Part shown: in pieces, positions 48,634 to 59,207 of the stretch | Layout: the number at the start of each line of letters is the position of its first letter | How positions within the stretch are numbered: the stretch's first letter is position 1 | DNA from: Lujinxingiaceae bacterium | Lineage (GTDB): Bacteria > Myxococcota_A > Bradymonadia > Bradymonadales > Bradymonadaceae | NCBI GenBank assembly: GCA_013697635.1 | Contig: JACCWM010000106.1 | Span: forward strand, 62,001 to 126,000 | Length of the DNA stretch: 64,000 nucleotides | Direction of reading: 5' to 3' | Program-made: the position numbers and the translations under genes | The notes under the pieces: generated by a model | Seen by the model: the letters and a program-made list of their open reading frames with translations, nothing else | The model's database searches: none | Told to the model about the DNA's origin: nothing

Positions 48634-49731
48634 TTGAAGAGAAGTTCGAGAGTCCACATCGCAAAACGACACACCCAAGGGTTGGCCTGCGCGCTTCTTG
48701 CGTGGCCGGCAATGGCTTCAGTTGGCTGTGCTCACGGCACGGATACCAACAAGCAGGTCGCCGACGCCGCCGTGCAGACCCGCATCGAAGAGGTTGAGCG
48801 CACCAATGGCCGCCTCTCTGTGCGCATCGAAGAGTTGGAGCGCCAACTGCTGCTCGTCCAAGATCGCATCGAGGCAAGCCGCATCGCCATGCAACGTGGT
48901 GGCCAACTGCGCGAAGAACGCCCTGTGGTCGAAAACAATGCTCGCCGACCGCAGCCCGCGCCCGAGTCCTATTACGGTCATTCCGACGCCTATTCGGCCG
49001 ACCCCAGCCTGGACCAGCGCATCGCGCGCCGTCCGGTGTCAAGGATCGCGCTCTCGGCCGACCAATCGGGTGCGATGGAGGCCACGGCTCAACCTAAAGA
49101 GGCCGAGATTACGCTGCACGTCGAGGACGAGCTCGAGGACGACGGTGAAGTGCTCGTGATTACCGACGCCGACTTTCGGGCATTTGCTGGGCCCGACTTC
49201 ACGTCGGCTCCGTCACAGTCCCCGAGCAGTGTGACCGGAGCGGGCCGAAACGCTCAGCCCCCGGTGACAAGCGAGCGCCTCGCGACCAGCGGCGAACTCA
49301 ACCGACGCTCCGGCTCGGAAGCGCAGCCGGTTAAACCGTCTGCGGGAGGTGACTTGCTCAGTGTTTACCAGGACGCCCTCGCCGAATATCGCGCAGGCAA
49401 CTATGGGCAGGCTCTGGAAGGCTTCCAGTCCTTTCTCGATGCGGGTCCGCGGGCGGACTATCTGGACAACGCGCTCTATTGGATCGGCGAGTGCCATTAT
49501 GGGCTTGGCGATTACACGCGATCGGTGCAGTATTTCCAGCGTATCATCGAAGAGATTCCCAACGGCAGCAAAGCGGCGGATGCGATGCTCAAGATGTCGC
49601 TCGCCTACGACCGGATGGGGCAGGGCGGCGAGGCGGTCAGTCTATTGGAGACGCTGACCAAGCAGCACCCGACTACCAATTCGGGCAAGCTTGCGGCCAA
49701 GCGACTCTTGGAGCATCCCCAACGCCAATGA
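48634..49731 (+). CDS. CpoB/YbgF-like lipoprotein with coiled coil and TPRs
   Basis: The 365-residue protein begins TTG with GGAGG 5 nt upstream. A signal ends in ASVGC (Cys31?), then a short coiled coil (about 45-85), a long disordered linker and three TPR units (about 235-360: SVYQDALAEYRAGNYGQALEGF, NALYWIGECHYGLGDYTRSVQYF, MLKMSLAYDRMGQGGEAVSLLE). This is the layout of the Tol-Pal accessory protein CpoB (YbgF), which links outer-membrane constriction to peptidoglycan synthesis. No tolQRAB or pal is in the window. A LysM gene follows 89 nt later in the same direction. Confidence 0.85.
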   Translation: MKRSSRVHIAKRHTQGLACALLAWPAMASVGCAHGTDTNKQVADAAVQTRIEEVERTNGRLSVRIEELERQLLLVQDRIEASRIAMQRGGQLREERPVVENNARRPQPAPESYYGHSDAYSADPSLDQRIARRPVSRIALSADQSGAMEATAQPKEAEITLHVEDELEDDGEVLVITDADFRAFAGPDFTSAPSQSPSSVTGAGRNAQPPVTSERLATSGELNRRSGSEAQPVKPSAGGDLLSVYQDALAEYRAGNYGQALEGFQSFLDAGPRADYLDNALYWIGECHYGLGDYTRSVQYFQRIIEEIPNGSKAADAMLKMSLAYDRMGQGGEAVSLLETLTKQHPTTNSGKLAAKRLLEHPQRQ

Positions 49732-49820
49732 ACGCACCAAGCAGTCATAGAAACCGACAACTACAAATAAATCTTACCGACGACGATGCTCGGGTGCCGC
49801 CAGAAGATTTGGGAGCCTTT

Positions 49821-50948
49821 ATGTGGAAGAAACGCAACTCTCGCAATAGTCGACAACAAAACCTCAGCCACTCGGCGGGCAAATTCATGCGCCTGCTTGC
49901 AGGTGGCTGCGCAGCGGTGGCCTTGAGCGGCGCTGGAGCCAGCGAAGCGACGGCTCAGCAGTCGCTTCGCAGCCGTTCAGCTCCAGACTATCATGTGGTC
50001 AAAGAGGGAGACACGATGTGGGACGTGTCCGGATCCTACTATGGCGACACCTACCAGTGGCCGCGCCTGTGGAGCTTCAACCCCCACATCACCAATCCGC
50101 ATTGGGTGTATCCGGGCGACATCTTGTATCTCAAGCAGGTTGACCGCAGCAAGGGCACACCTGGCGCCACAGGTGGTCCCGTAGCCAAGGCCGAAGAGCA
50201 GCAGGCATTTGGAATGCATCTGCCCTTAGGTGGTTTTGTCACCGCGGAGGAGTTGCCCTACGTCGGGCGGATCATCGGCTCGCCCAAAGAGGCCGTCATG
50301 CTCGCCGAGCACGATACGGTGTGGGTGGGTTTTGGTGAGGAGAGCTACACCGAACAGGAAAAAGAGCGCACCAAGGAGAAGGACCGCACGGTTATGGCCG
50401 ATGGTGGTGCCGTCAAAAACGGCGATGTTTTTGCCATTGTTCGCCGCGACGGAACCATCAAGAATGGCGATGGCGATGAGATTGGCCACAAGTACTTCGT
50501 GCTTGGCAGCATTCAAGTAACCCAAGTCAGCGAGAATCAGGCCGACACGGCTCTGGTTACGCAATCCTGGCAAGAGATTCATCGAGGCGATTTGCTCGTG
50601 CCTTATGAGCGCCAGCTCAAGGTTGTCCAGCCCGTGCAGGGCGCCGAGGACGTCGTGGCCCGCATCGTTGACTCTTTGCAACCAGCGTTCAACTTTGGTG
50701 AGCATCAATACGTCTTCATCAACAAGGGCGCCGAGGATAGCGTTCGTGTCGGCAACCGCTTCTTTGTTTATCAGCGCTTCGAGGGCATGGATCGTCCTGG
50801 CGCGGAGGCCGACGAGGCGATTCCCTGGCAGCGGGTCGGCCAGGTGCTCGTGCTTGATGTGCGTGAGCGCTATGCAACGGCCGTAATCACCGACTCGTCA
50901 CGCGAGATCCTGATCGGTGACCGCCTGGAGATGTACCGGGGCCACTGA
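49821..50948 (+). CDS. Secreted LysM-domain protein
   Basis: The 375-residue protein has a Sec signal (about 1-46, cleavage near ATA). A LysM domain spans about 57-104 (YHVVKEGDTMWDVSGSYYGD ... WVYPGDILYL) and should bind peptidoglycan. The rest is beta-rich with a repeated phrase style (EHDTVWVGFGE, VFINKGAEDSVRVGNRF, VGQVLVLDVRERYATAVI), like the C-terminal beta domains of FlgT-type or cell-wall-binding proteins. GGGAG lies 5 nt before the ATG at 49821; the frame is open far upstream but without coding character. It follows the CpoB-like gene and ends at a strong terminator. Confidence 0.85.
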   Translation: MWKKRNSRNSRQQNLSHSAGKFMRLLAGGCAAVALSGAGASEATAQQSLRSRSAPDYHVVKEGDTMWDVSGSYYGDTYQWPRLWSFNPHITNPHWVYPGDILYLKQVDRSKGTPGATGGPVAKAEEQQAFGMHLPLGGFVTAEELPYVGRIIGSPKEAVMLAEHDTVWVGFGEESYTEQEKERTKEKDRTVMADGGAVKNGDVFAIVRRDGTIKNGDGDEIGHKYFVLGSIQVTQVSENQADTALVTQSWQEIHRGDLLVPYERQLKVVQPVQGAEDVVARIVDSLQPAFNFGEHQYVFINKGAEDSVRVGNRFFVYQRFEGMDRPGAEADEAIPWQRVGQVLVLDVRERYATAVITDSSREILIGDRLEMYRGH

Positions 50949-50967
50949 GGCTCACCGGCTAAGAATT

Positions 50968-51011
50968 AAAAAGAGAGCTGCTCACCATCAATGGTAAGCA
51001 GCTCTCTTTTT
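50968..51011. terminator. Bidirectional terminator after the LysM gene
   Basis: A long stem (AAAAAGAGAGCTGCT and its complement, one mismatch near the loop) with A and T tracts at both ends. It lies 20 nt past the LysM stop and about 90 nt from the stop of the convergent J-domain gene. Confidence 0.92.
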
Positions 51012-51101
51012 ACCCATATCCATGAGTTGACATAATATACATTATCGGACTGCGTGAATATTAGAGAAAGCCGCAAACTCATCTGGTCTGCGGCCTTTGA
51101 T

Positions 51102-51869
51102 TTACTTCTTCTTGAACTTGTCCATGAGCTCCGTGAGGAAGTTCTTCTTCTTGCCCTTTCGCATCTCGATGATGCGCAGCTGACGCTGGGCGCTGTGATT
51201 GCGTGAGTTGATCTGCAGGGCATTTCGAAACAGTCGTTCGGCCTCTCGCTCGCGGCCAAGGCCCTTGGTGACGACGCCCAAGAAGACCAGAATCCAGTCC
51301 TTCTCGTTGAACTTCTGGCTGATCGCGTCGATCTGCTGGTAGATCTCCTGGGTACGCGTCTTGTCGAGCGGCTTGCCGTCCTCGTCTTTGGTGATCAACA
51401 AGTACTCGGTATAGAGCCTGTGGGCCCGGTACTCGATGTCGTCGGGGTTCATCTCCGAGGCGGCTGAGAACTGCATGTGAGCGCCCTTGTAGGAGCCCTG
51501 ATCGAGCATGGACTGGCCCTTTCGAAAGGCGGTCTCGGCGTTGATGATCGCGCTGATGTCGGTGTTCTGGCCGTTGAGCTCGAGGTCGTACTCTTCGCGT
51601 CGCTTACTATCAGCGAGCACCTGGTGGGCATTGTTGATCGTTTGAAAGATTTGCTGAAGCTTCTCGCGGTCCTCACCCAAATCGACGTTGCTGTAGCGGT
51701 CGACGTGCCACTTCTTGGCCAGATTTCGAAACTGGGTGGTCAGCTGCTGCTTGAGCGCGGCCTCGTCACCGCCGGGAGTGACGCCCAACAAATCGTAGAA
51801 GTTGGCGTCCTTTAGCTTGAGATGCATTGCCTGTATCTCGCGGCGCAGTGTCTCGGTGTCCTGTGCCAT
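51102..51869 (-). CDS. J-domain-like protein with HVD in place of HPD
   Basis: The 255-residue protein has a J-domain-like N-terminus (about 22-95): NFYDLLGVTP, then LAKKWHVDRYS, with HVD where J proteins have HPD, and YDLELNGQ near the end. The HPD loop is what activates Hsp70 ATPase, so co-chaperone activity may be lost or altered. The C-terminal part (about 105-240) is helical and TPR-like with a basic end (KGKKKN). The gene is last on the minus strand before a terminator and is flanked upstream by the tRNA gene region. It is likely a client-binding scaffold. Confidence 0.82.
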   Translation of the reverse strand: MAQDTETLRREIQAMHLKLKDANFYDLLGVTPGGDEAALKQQLTTQFRNLAKKWHVDRYSNVDLGEDREKLQQIFQTINNAHQVLADSKRREEYDLELNGQNTDISAIINAETAFRKGQSMLDQGSYKGAHMQFSAASEMNPDDIEYRAHRLYTEYLLITKDEDGKPLDKTRTQEIYQQIDAISQKFNEKDWILVFLGVVTKGLGREREAERLFRNALQINSRNHSAQRQLRIIEMRKGKKKNFLTELMDKFKKK

Positions 51870-51975
51870 GAAGGCTTACCTGTCGTGTGACGAGAGTTGT
51901 CGAAAAACGCAGTGCGGGCTGCAAGAGACCAACCTAATCGATGTGGACCACGCTGACAATGCGCTTTGGTGAAAA

Positions 51976-52008
51976 CAAAAAGCCCCGGACCAAAGGTCCA
52001 GGGCTTTA
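51976..52008 (-). terminator. Terminator of the tRNA transcript
   Basis: AAAGCCCTGGACC and its near-complement (GGTCCGGGGCTTT, one mismatch) form a stem with a TTT loop, then TTTTG on the minus strand. It lies 4 nt from the tRNA 3' end. Confidence 0.85.
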
Positions 52009-52011
52009 AGA

Positions 52012-52085
52012 TGGCTATGCAGGGACTTGAACCCCGGACCTAGCGGATATGAGCCGCTCGCTCTAACCAGCTGAGCTACATAGCC
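52012..52085 (-). tRNA. tRNA with anticodon CAU (elongator Met, or Ile2)
   Basis: A complete cloverleaf reads on the minus strand: 7-bp acceptor GGCTATG/CATAGCC, D arm GCTC...GAGC, anticodon stem AGCGG/CCGCT with loop CTCATAT (anticodon CAT), T arm with GGTTCAAGTCC. The discriminator is A and CCA is not encoded. The GGCTA start resembles elongator tRNA-Met; an Ile2 identity (lysidine-modified C34) cannot be excluded by sequence alone. A terminator follows directly. Confidence 0.93.
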
Positions 52086-52127
52086 ATACACAAACTCAGC
52101 GAGAAAATCCCAGCGCCAAGACCTCCT

Positions 52128-52157
52128 CAAATACAGACAGCAAGCGCCCGGCGTCAA
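52128..52157 (-). promoter_or_regulatory. Candidate sigma-70 promoter for the tRNA
   Basis: Minus-strand TTGACG (52157-52152) and TATTTG (52133-52128) are 18 nt apart. The distance to the mature tRNA 5' end (about 43 nt) suits a short leader. Confidence 0.35.
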
Positions 52158-52299
52158 GTTGATTCTTTGGGCAGGCTTGCAGTTGATCGGCGAAGTAACG
52201 CATTTTGCACCTGCGCTATTCCGCAAGGCTCAGCCGGGGTGGAACATCGTGTCGCGAGCAGCAAAGTTGGCGAAAACAATCGTTATTTTGGAAACGAAT

Positions 52300-52328
52300 T
52301 TGACATGGCTGCCGGTAAAGGTACAAAT
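52300..52328 (+). promoter_or_regulatory. Candidate sigma-70 promoter for the transpeptidase gene
   Basis: A perfect TTGACA (52300-52305), 17 nt, then ACAAAT (or TACAAA with 16 nt). It lies about 90 nt before the ATG at 52420. Confidence 0.35.
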
Positions 52329-52419
52329 AGAGCCTGGTTCTACCGTGTGGTGGTATTTTGACCATTTCACTGTAATTTCAACGACTTATGTATATTCCTT
52401 TTTGCTGGCAGTTTACGCC

Positions 52420-53829
52420 ATGACTTATCGCAATAGCCATCGACGTCGCCTGGGCGTCTCGCTTGCAACAGCCATCACATTGACGTGCGGAGCCATCGGG
52501 TTCAGCCACGTCACCGCCCAAGAGCCGCCCCAGCTTGCTGTTCATCAGGCACAGCAGTCCGCGCACCGCTCAGCGGCTGCCGAGAACACCGTGCGCCATC
52601 TCAAGGGCCGGCTGCTCACACGCACCAACGATCGCGCCCGTGCCCAGGCCCTGGTGGTCGTTGAGGCTGCAAGCGCATTTCGTGAGCTCGAGTTTCCCAA
52701 AGTTCCCACCGACTGGGTAGCCGCCGGCCTCGATCTCTCCAAGGCCAAGCGCGAGGGTGACCGGCTCGTCCAAATCATGCCTGATGGCAGCAAGGTGACC
52801 TTTACGCTCGATGCGGATGTCCAAGAGTTCTTGGCTCAGCTCATGCGCACAAACCAGGTGGCCCATGGCGGCGTGGTGCTCATCGATCCACCTACGGGTC
52901 GCGTCGTCGCTCAGGTCGGTCACACCCATGGCTCTACAGCGTCCAACCCGGCGCTTCGCGCCTTTGCGCCCTCGGCGTCGGTCTTCAAAGTCGTCACCGC
53001 CGCCGCGCTGATCGAGGGCACCGGGCGAAATCCGGCCGACGAGGTGTGCTACCACGGTGGAGCGCGCTACCTCAGCGAGAAGAACATCAAGGGTGACAGC
53101 CGCCTGGACAGCCGCTGCAACAATCTGGGCGGGGCTCTGGTCTGGTCGATCAACTCGATCATCGCCAAGCTGGCTTATAACGAGCTCAAACGCGAAGACC
53201 TTCAGGAATGGGTGGAGCGCTTTGGTTACAACCAGGAGATCCCTTACGAGTTTCCCATCGAGGTCAGCGCCGCCAACATGCTCGCCAACGACTACGAGCG
53301 CGCGCGCGCTGCGGCGGGCTTTCACCACACCAATTTGAGCCCGCTTCATGGCGCGCTGATCGGCGCAGCGCTTGGCAACGGGGGCATGATGATGCGTCCC
53401 TCGATCATCGAGAAGTTCGAGAGCCCCGAAGGCCTGGTCTTGTACCAGTTCGAGCCGCGAGAGTTTCGTCGCGTGATGAGCGCGGAGACGGCCAAGACTT
53501 TGAGCACCCTGATGTACCAGACGACCACCCAGGGCACGGCGCGCCGTCACTTTCAGAACCGTGGCAGTTTCCCGCGCGACATCGAGGTCACCGGCAAAAC
53601 CGGCACCCTCTCGCATCAGGAGCCGTTTATGCGCTTTACCTGGTTTGTCGGCCACGCGCGCCACAAAACCTGGGGCGATCATCCGGGCATCGCGGTCGGT
53701 GGCCTGGTCGGCAACGGGGCCAACTGGCGCATCCTTGGCCCGTTTGCGGCCAGCGAGGCCGTGCGCAAGTACTACGAAGTCGAGCGCGTACGTCGCGCAA
53801 AAAATTTGGAAGTCGCCTCAAGCAAGTGA
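52420..53829 (+). CDS. Penicillin-binding protein transpeptidase
   Basis: The 469-residue protein has an N-terminal signal or anchor (about 10-30, TLTCGAIGF) and a transpeptidase domain with all three active-site motifs: SxxK as SASVFK (nucleophile Ser, about 186), SxN as SINSI and KTG as KTGTLS near the C-terminus. It cross-links peptidoglycan stems or trims them in the periplasm. It lacks the large non-catalytic pedestal of class B PBPs and has a short N-terminus; two Cys (in EVCYHGG and SRCNN) lie near the active site. The ATG at 52420 is the best start. It is convergent with the ABC-F gene (8-nt gap). Confidence 0.9.
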   Translation: MTYRNSHRRRLGVSLATAITLTCGAIGFSHVTAQEPPQLAVHQAQQSAHRSAAAENTVRHLKGRLLTRTNDRARAQALVVVEAASAFRELEFPKVPTDWVAAGLDLSKAKREGDRLVQIMPDGSKVTFTLDADVQEFLAQLMRTNQVAHGGVVLIDPPTGRVVAQVGHTHGSTASNPALRAFAPSASVFKVVTAAALIEGTGRNPADEVCYHGGARYLSEKNIKGDSRLDSRCNNLGGALVWSINSIIAKLAYNELKREDLQEWVERFGYNQEIPYEFPIEVSAANMLANDYERARAAAGFHHTNLSPLHGALIGAALGNGGMMMRPSIIEKFESPEGLVLYQFEPREFRRVMSAETAKTLSTLMYQTTTQGTARRHFQNRGSFPRDIEVTGKTGTLSHQEPFMRFTWFVGHARHKTWGDHPGIAVGGLVGNGANWRILGPFAASEAVRKYYEVERVRRAKNLEVASSK

Positions 53830-53837
53830 GCCGGGTT

Positions 53838-55820
<1,983 letters not shown>

Positions 55821-55921
55821 GGAACCGATGGGGTGAAGTACGGGTATGAGAGGCCGGCGCTGCTTGGAAAGCGTATACTATGGCTTCATCATGCCCTGCA
55901 ACGTGGCGATCCACTGCCAAA

Positions 55922-55950
55922 TTGACACCTTTGGGAAATGGCTGTTACTT
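55922..55950 (+). promoter_or_regulatory. Candidate promoter for the PEGA-domain gene
   Basis: A perfect TTGACA (55922-55927), 17 nt, then TTACTT as a poor -10. It lies about 70 nt before the ATG at 56020. The -10 is weak, so this is a tentative call. Confidence 0.3.
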
Positions 55951-56019
55951 TATTGCCAACGAACGTTCAGAATGCTGAAAGGTCGGCTGTTTGAAGTACC
56001 TATCCTGAGGGAAAACATA

Positions 56020-57138
56020 ATGAGATTTCGTGCCGTTACATTGCTCCTCGTAGTTCTCTCCTTGCTCTGGAGCACGCAGGTGTTCGCGCAGAACACCAAG
56101 AGCTCGAGCGTCGTGGTTCTCAAGTTCTCGGCGAGCGGTGTGGCCCAGGAGGTCATGGACCTGTTCTATCTCGAGTTGCACGAGCACATCCGCGCCCATG
56201 AGCGCATGCATGTCGCCGCCGGCGGCGAGGTCACGATCAATGATTTGATGCTCATGGCAGGCTGCGAGTCGCCGTCTCCAGAGTGTCTGGTCGGTTTGTC
56301 CGACTTCGTCGAGGGCGATCGCATCGTCTTTGGCTCGGTGCAAAAGCAGGGTGACGTTCACTCGTTTGACGCCCAGATGTTTGACTTTGCCGAGGGCGGA
56401 TTTGTTCGCGAGATCGTCGACTTCAAGTTGCGCGGAGACAGCCGTCAGATCCAATACGAGATACCCGCCGTCGTCGAGGCTCTGCTCTACGGCGATGCTG
56501 GCAAGCTGCGGGTCAATATCACCGGATCGGGCACGCCGCGCATTTTTGTCAACGGTATGGAAAAGGGCCGCGCGCCCTTGGTGATCGAAGATCTGCCACT
56601 TGGCGAGGTCGTCGTCGTTGCACGCGGCGATGACGGATCCGAGCAGACCGAGACCGTAGCGCTTCGGCGCATCCAGACCGCCGAGGTCGGCTTTGCCTTT
56701 GAGGACGCCGTCGCTGCGCCACCGGCCGTGAACAAAGCCAATGCCTACCTGATCCCGGCGGTCATCGTCACAGGCGTCGGCGTTGCAGGCATGGTCGTCG
56801 GCGTGCTCGGCCACACGCAGCTCTCCTCATTGGAAGAGGAAGCCAGCCTTTTCGTCAATGGCCGCTCGGCCATCGACGGCACGGAGGTCACGCGCGCCGA
56901 TGATCTGCAATCCAGCATGAACTCGGCGCACACCATGCGCATCGTCGGCTACTCGATTGGTGCCGCCGGCCTGGTCGCTGGCGGCGTGCTGCTGGTCAAA
57001 GCCTTCTCCAGTGGTGATTCGGGTGACCGCGCGCCACAGGCCAATGCGACGCCAGTCGATGCCTCGAAGAGCCGGATCAGCTGGCAGGTGCTGCCAGGGC
57101 GCGATAGCTTCGCCCTGGGAATGGGCCTTTCGTTCTAG
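56020..57138 (+). CDS. Secreted PEGA-domain protein with two membrane segments
   Basis: The 372-residue protein has a Sec signal (cleavage near VFAQ, about 24), a region that looks like a curli/CsgG- or caspase-like alpha-beta domain (about 28-150), then a PEGA beta domain (about 160-225, RIFVNGMEKGRAPLVIEDLPLGEVVVVARG). Two hydrophobic helices follow (about 246-267 and 309-328), so the protein is anchored in the membrane. GAGGG lies 8 nt before the ATG. PEGA proteins of this shape are common in Myxococcota, and function is unknown. Confidence 0.8.
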   Translation: MRFRAVTLLLVVLSLLWSTQVFAQNTKSSSVVVLKFSASGVAQEVMDLFYLELHEHIRAHERMHVAAGGEVTINDLMLMAGCESPSPECLVGLSDFVEGDRIVFGSVQKQGDVHSFDAQMFDFAEGGFVREIVDFKLRGDSRQIQYEIPAVVEALLYGDAGKLRVNITGSGTPRIFVNGMEKGRAPLVIEDLPLGEVVVVARGDDGSEQTETVALRRIQTAEVGFAFEDAVAAPPAVNKANAYLIPAVIVTGVGVAGMVVGVLGHTQLSSLEEEASLFVNGRSAIDGTEVTRADDLQSSMNSAHTMRIVGYSIGAAGLVAGGVLLVKAFSSGDSGDRAPQANATPVDASKSRISWQVLPGRDSFALGMGLSF

Positions 57139-57167
57139 GCGTCGCTTCGCTCCATCCCACTGAAATT

Positions 57168-57208
57168 AAAAAGGCGAGGCCCTCAAAGTGAGGGCCTCGC
57201 CTTTTTTT
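57168..57208. terminator. Bidirectional terminator after the PEGA gene
   Basis: An 18-bp perfect stem (AAAAAGGCGAGGCCCTCA and complement) with a 3-nt loop and T7 on the plus strand. It serves both the PEGA gene and the convergent HEAT gene ending at 57240. Confidence 0.95.
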
Positions 57209-57239
57209 ACCAACGAGCACGGGTCGGGTCAGCTGGGCG

Positions 57240-59123
57240 TCAGCGTTTCGTCTCGGTCGCGGACATGCCGTAGACGGCGATCGAGCGGATGATCTGGGAC
57301 TTGTTGCCCAGGTAGCCACGATAGGAGGCCTCGAGCTCGCTCGAGCCGCTGTGCGAGAGCGCCCAGGCCGCAATTTGGGCGACCTCACCAGCGTCGGGCT
57401 CGCGCACAATCGCCTCGAACAGCGCCAGATCGGCCGCATCGCGACGCTCCGCAAGCGAGAGCACGAGTTCGCGGCGCAGATCGGGCGGCGTGCTCGTGCG
57501 CGCCGCACTCTTTCTGGCCACGGCAAGCCCGCTTGCCGAAAGCGTGATCAGGCGAGCTGCAATTGCGGTGCGAACGCGGGCATCGCTGTGGGTGATCAAT
57601 TGCTCGAGCAGCGCCTCGCGCGTTGCGGCGTCGTAGCGATGAAATTTCAGATCCGTCAAAAAGCCCTCCGGAGGGCTTCGCATCGAGATTTGCGCCTGAC
57701 GCAGTCCCATGGCCGGATTGAGCTCGAGCGCGGTCAAGAAGGCCAACCACTGAATGTCGAGGTTTCGGTCACGAAACAAAATCTCCAGCGCCGCGGCTCC
57801 CTCGGGCAACCCCAGCGCGCGCAAGGACTTGACGACCTGGCGTTTGACCTCGAGATCATTGTCCGTGATCAGAAAGCGCAGGATCTGAATCGACTCGACG
57901 GTCTTGATCTGGCCAACGGCGGCGATCGTCTCGAGCTTGATCTCTTTGACGCGCTCAGCATTGATCGCGCGGCGCAGGTGAGGCAGCGCTGCCTCGTTTT
58001 GAAGCAGGCCCAGGCTTCGCGCGCAGAGCACACGAATCTCCGGGCGGCCTTCGAACAAACCGCGTGCCAGGATGTCGAGCGCCAGCGCATTTTTGGTGCG
58101 GCCGAGCGCGCGAGCGGCGATCAGGCGGTCGTCGAACTTGTCGCTGGCGAACATCTTTTGCAGCTCTTCGAAAATCTCCGGCTCGCGCGAGGCTGCGGCA
58201 AGCTCATAGAGCAGCGCGCGATCCTCAGCCTGTTCGGCGCTCTTGAGCAGTGGCTTGATCGGCGCAAGTGGCGGGCGCACGTCGTGCTCGAGCAAGAGCG
58301 CGACGAGCTCCTGGCGCGAAGCGGCCTCGGCTTTGGGCAAAAGGCCGACGAGCGCATCGACGCCTGCCTGGTTTCGAAGGGTGGTCAGCTCGCGCGCGGC
58401 GCTCTCGGCGATGCGTGGCGTACGATCCTTGAGCGCGGATTCGAGCAGCGCGGTCACGTCGGCCACCGCCAGCGGATTGGCCTTGAGCCCGGCGGCCAAG
58501 CGAACACCAATCTGGCGAACATCGTCATCGCGATTGGCGAGCAGCGCCCGGGCCAAAACCAGTGAGTCGGGGCGCAGCGTGAACATCGTCGCTTCGAGGG
58601 CCAATGTGCGTGTGGCAGCATCGCGATCGGCCAATTGGCCGCCGAGCAGCTCGTAGAGCGCTCCGTGCTGCAGCGCAAGGTAGCGGTAAACGTCGCGCTG
58701 GATCTCGGGCGTAGCCTTCTTGAGCAGCTCGACGATGAGCTGGCTCTCGATGTCGTCGGGCAAGGCACTGGTGACCTCACGAAGCGTCTTGAACAGGCTG
58801 GTGGACTTGCTCAGCTCAACGACGAGAAAAGCGTTTGCTGTGCGGTCGCCCGACAACAACAGCGCCATTCCGGCGGCCAGACGTACGCGCTCGTGTTCGG
58901 CCTGCTTGAAGGCCTCGAGTTGCTTTCGTTGCGCTCGGTCAGCCAGGCGGCCCAGGGTCATGATCGCGGCCTGCTGGGCCTGCGGATCGGCGTTGTCCTT
59001 GAGCTCCTCGGCGTAGCCGCGCACCTCTTCGCGCCCTTCTTTGGAGAGCTGAGCATCGGCCGCAGTGGGCACAAGCAGGGCCATAGTGATGAGGGCGATG
59101 AGCGGCTTTAACCTGATAGACAT
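57240..59123 (-). CDS. Secreted HEAT-repeat protein
   Basis: The 627-residue protein has a Sec signal (about 1-24, cleavage near ADA) and then only HEAT-like helix pairs to the end: AAIMTLGRLADRAQRKQL, VRLAAGMALLLSGD, VRQIGVRLAAGL, RIAESAARELTTLR, LIAARALGRTKNALAL and so on. It should be a periplasmic or surface scaffold. I used the ATG at 59123; a TTG six codons earlier is possible and no strong ribosome site is seen. It is upstream of the terminator shared with the PEGA gene. Confidence 0.85.
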   Translation of the reverse strand: MSIRLKPLIALITMALLVPTAADAQLSKEGREEVRGYAEELKDNADPQAQQAAIMTLGRLADRAQRKQLEAFKQAEHERVRLAAGMALLLSGDRTANAFLVVELSKSTSLFKTLREVTSALPDDIESQLIVELLKKATPEIQRDVYRYLALQHGALYELLGGQLADRDAATRTLALEATMFTLRPDSLVLARALLANRDDDVRQIGVRLAAGLKANPLAVADVTALLESALKDRTPRIAESAARELTTLRNQAGVDALVGLLPKAEAASRQELVALLLEHDVRPPLAPIKPLLKSAEQAEDRALLYELAAASREPEIFEELQKMFASDKFDDRLIAARALGRTKNALALDILARGLFEGRPEIRVLCARSLGLLQNEAALPHLRRAINAERVKEIKLETIAAVGQIKTVESIQILRFLITDNDLEVKRQVVKSLRALGLPEGAAALEILFRDRNLDIQWLAFLTALELNPAMGLRQAQISMRSPPEGFLTDLKFHRYDAATREALLEQLITHSDARVRTAIAARLITLSASGLAVARKSAARTSTPPDLRRELVLSLAERRDAADLALFEAIVREPDAGEVAQIAAWALSHSGSSELEASYRGYLGNKSQIIRSIAVYGMSATETKR

Positions 59124-59158
59124 GGGAGCGGTCCGTACCAAAGGCCAATAAAACTAAA

Positions 59159-59189
59159 GGGGGCGCCGGTCACTTTGCACCGGCGCCCC
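59159..59189 (-). terminator. Hairpin after the PHA-granule-like gene
   Basis: GGGGCGCCGGT / ACCGGCGCCCC stem with an 8-nt loop, followed on the minus strand by TTTAGTTTTATT. It lies 18 nt beyond the stop at 59208 and upstream of the HEAT gene start. Confidence 0.75.
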
Positions 59190-59207
59190 GATCGATTTCG
59201 AAGAGGT

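Larger units (their letters stand above)
52086..52419. promoter_or_regulatory. Divergent intergenic region between tRNA and transpeptidase gene
   Basis: This 334-nt region holds the promoters for the tRNA (minus) and for the transpeptidase (plus), listed separately, and an AT-rich stretch at 52310-52400. A second weak -35 (TTGACC) occurs at about 52357. I see no other gene. Confidence 0.4.

Noticed and set aside
49479-49820. Extension of the LysM gene upstream into the CpoB gene
   Set aside because: The extension is the shadow of the CpoB TPR region; the ATG at 49821 has GGGAG and a signal peptide.
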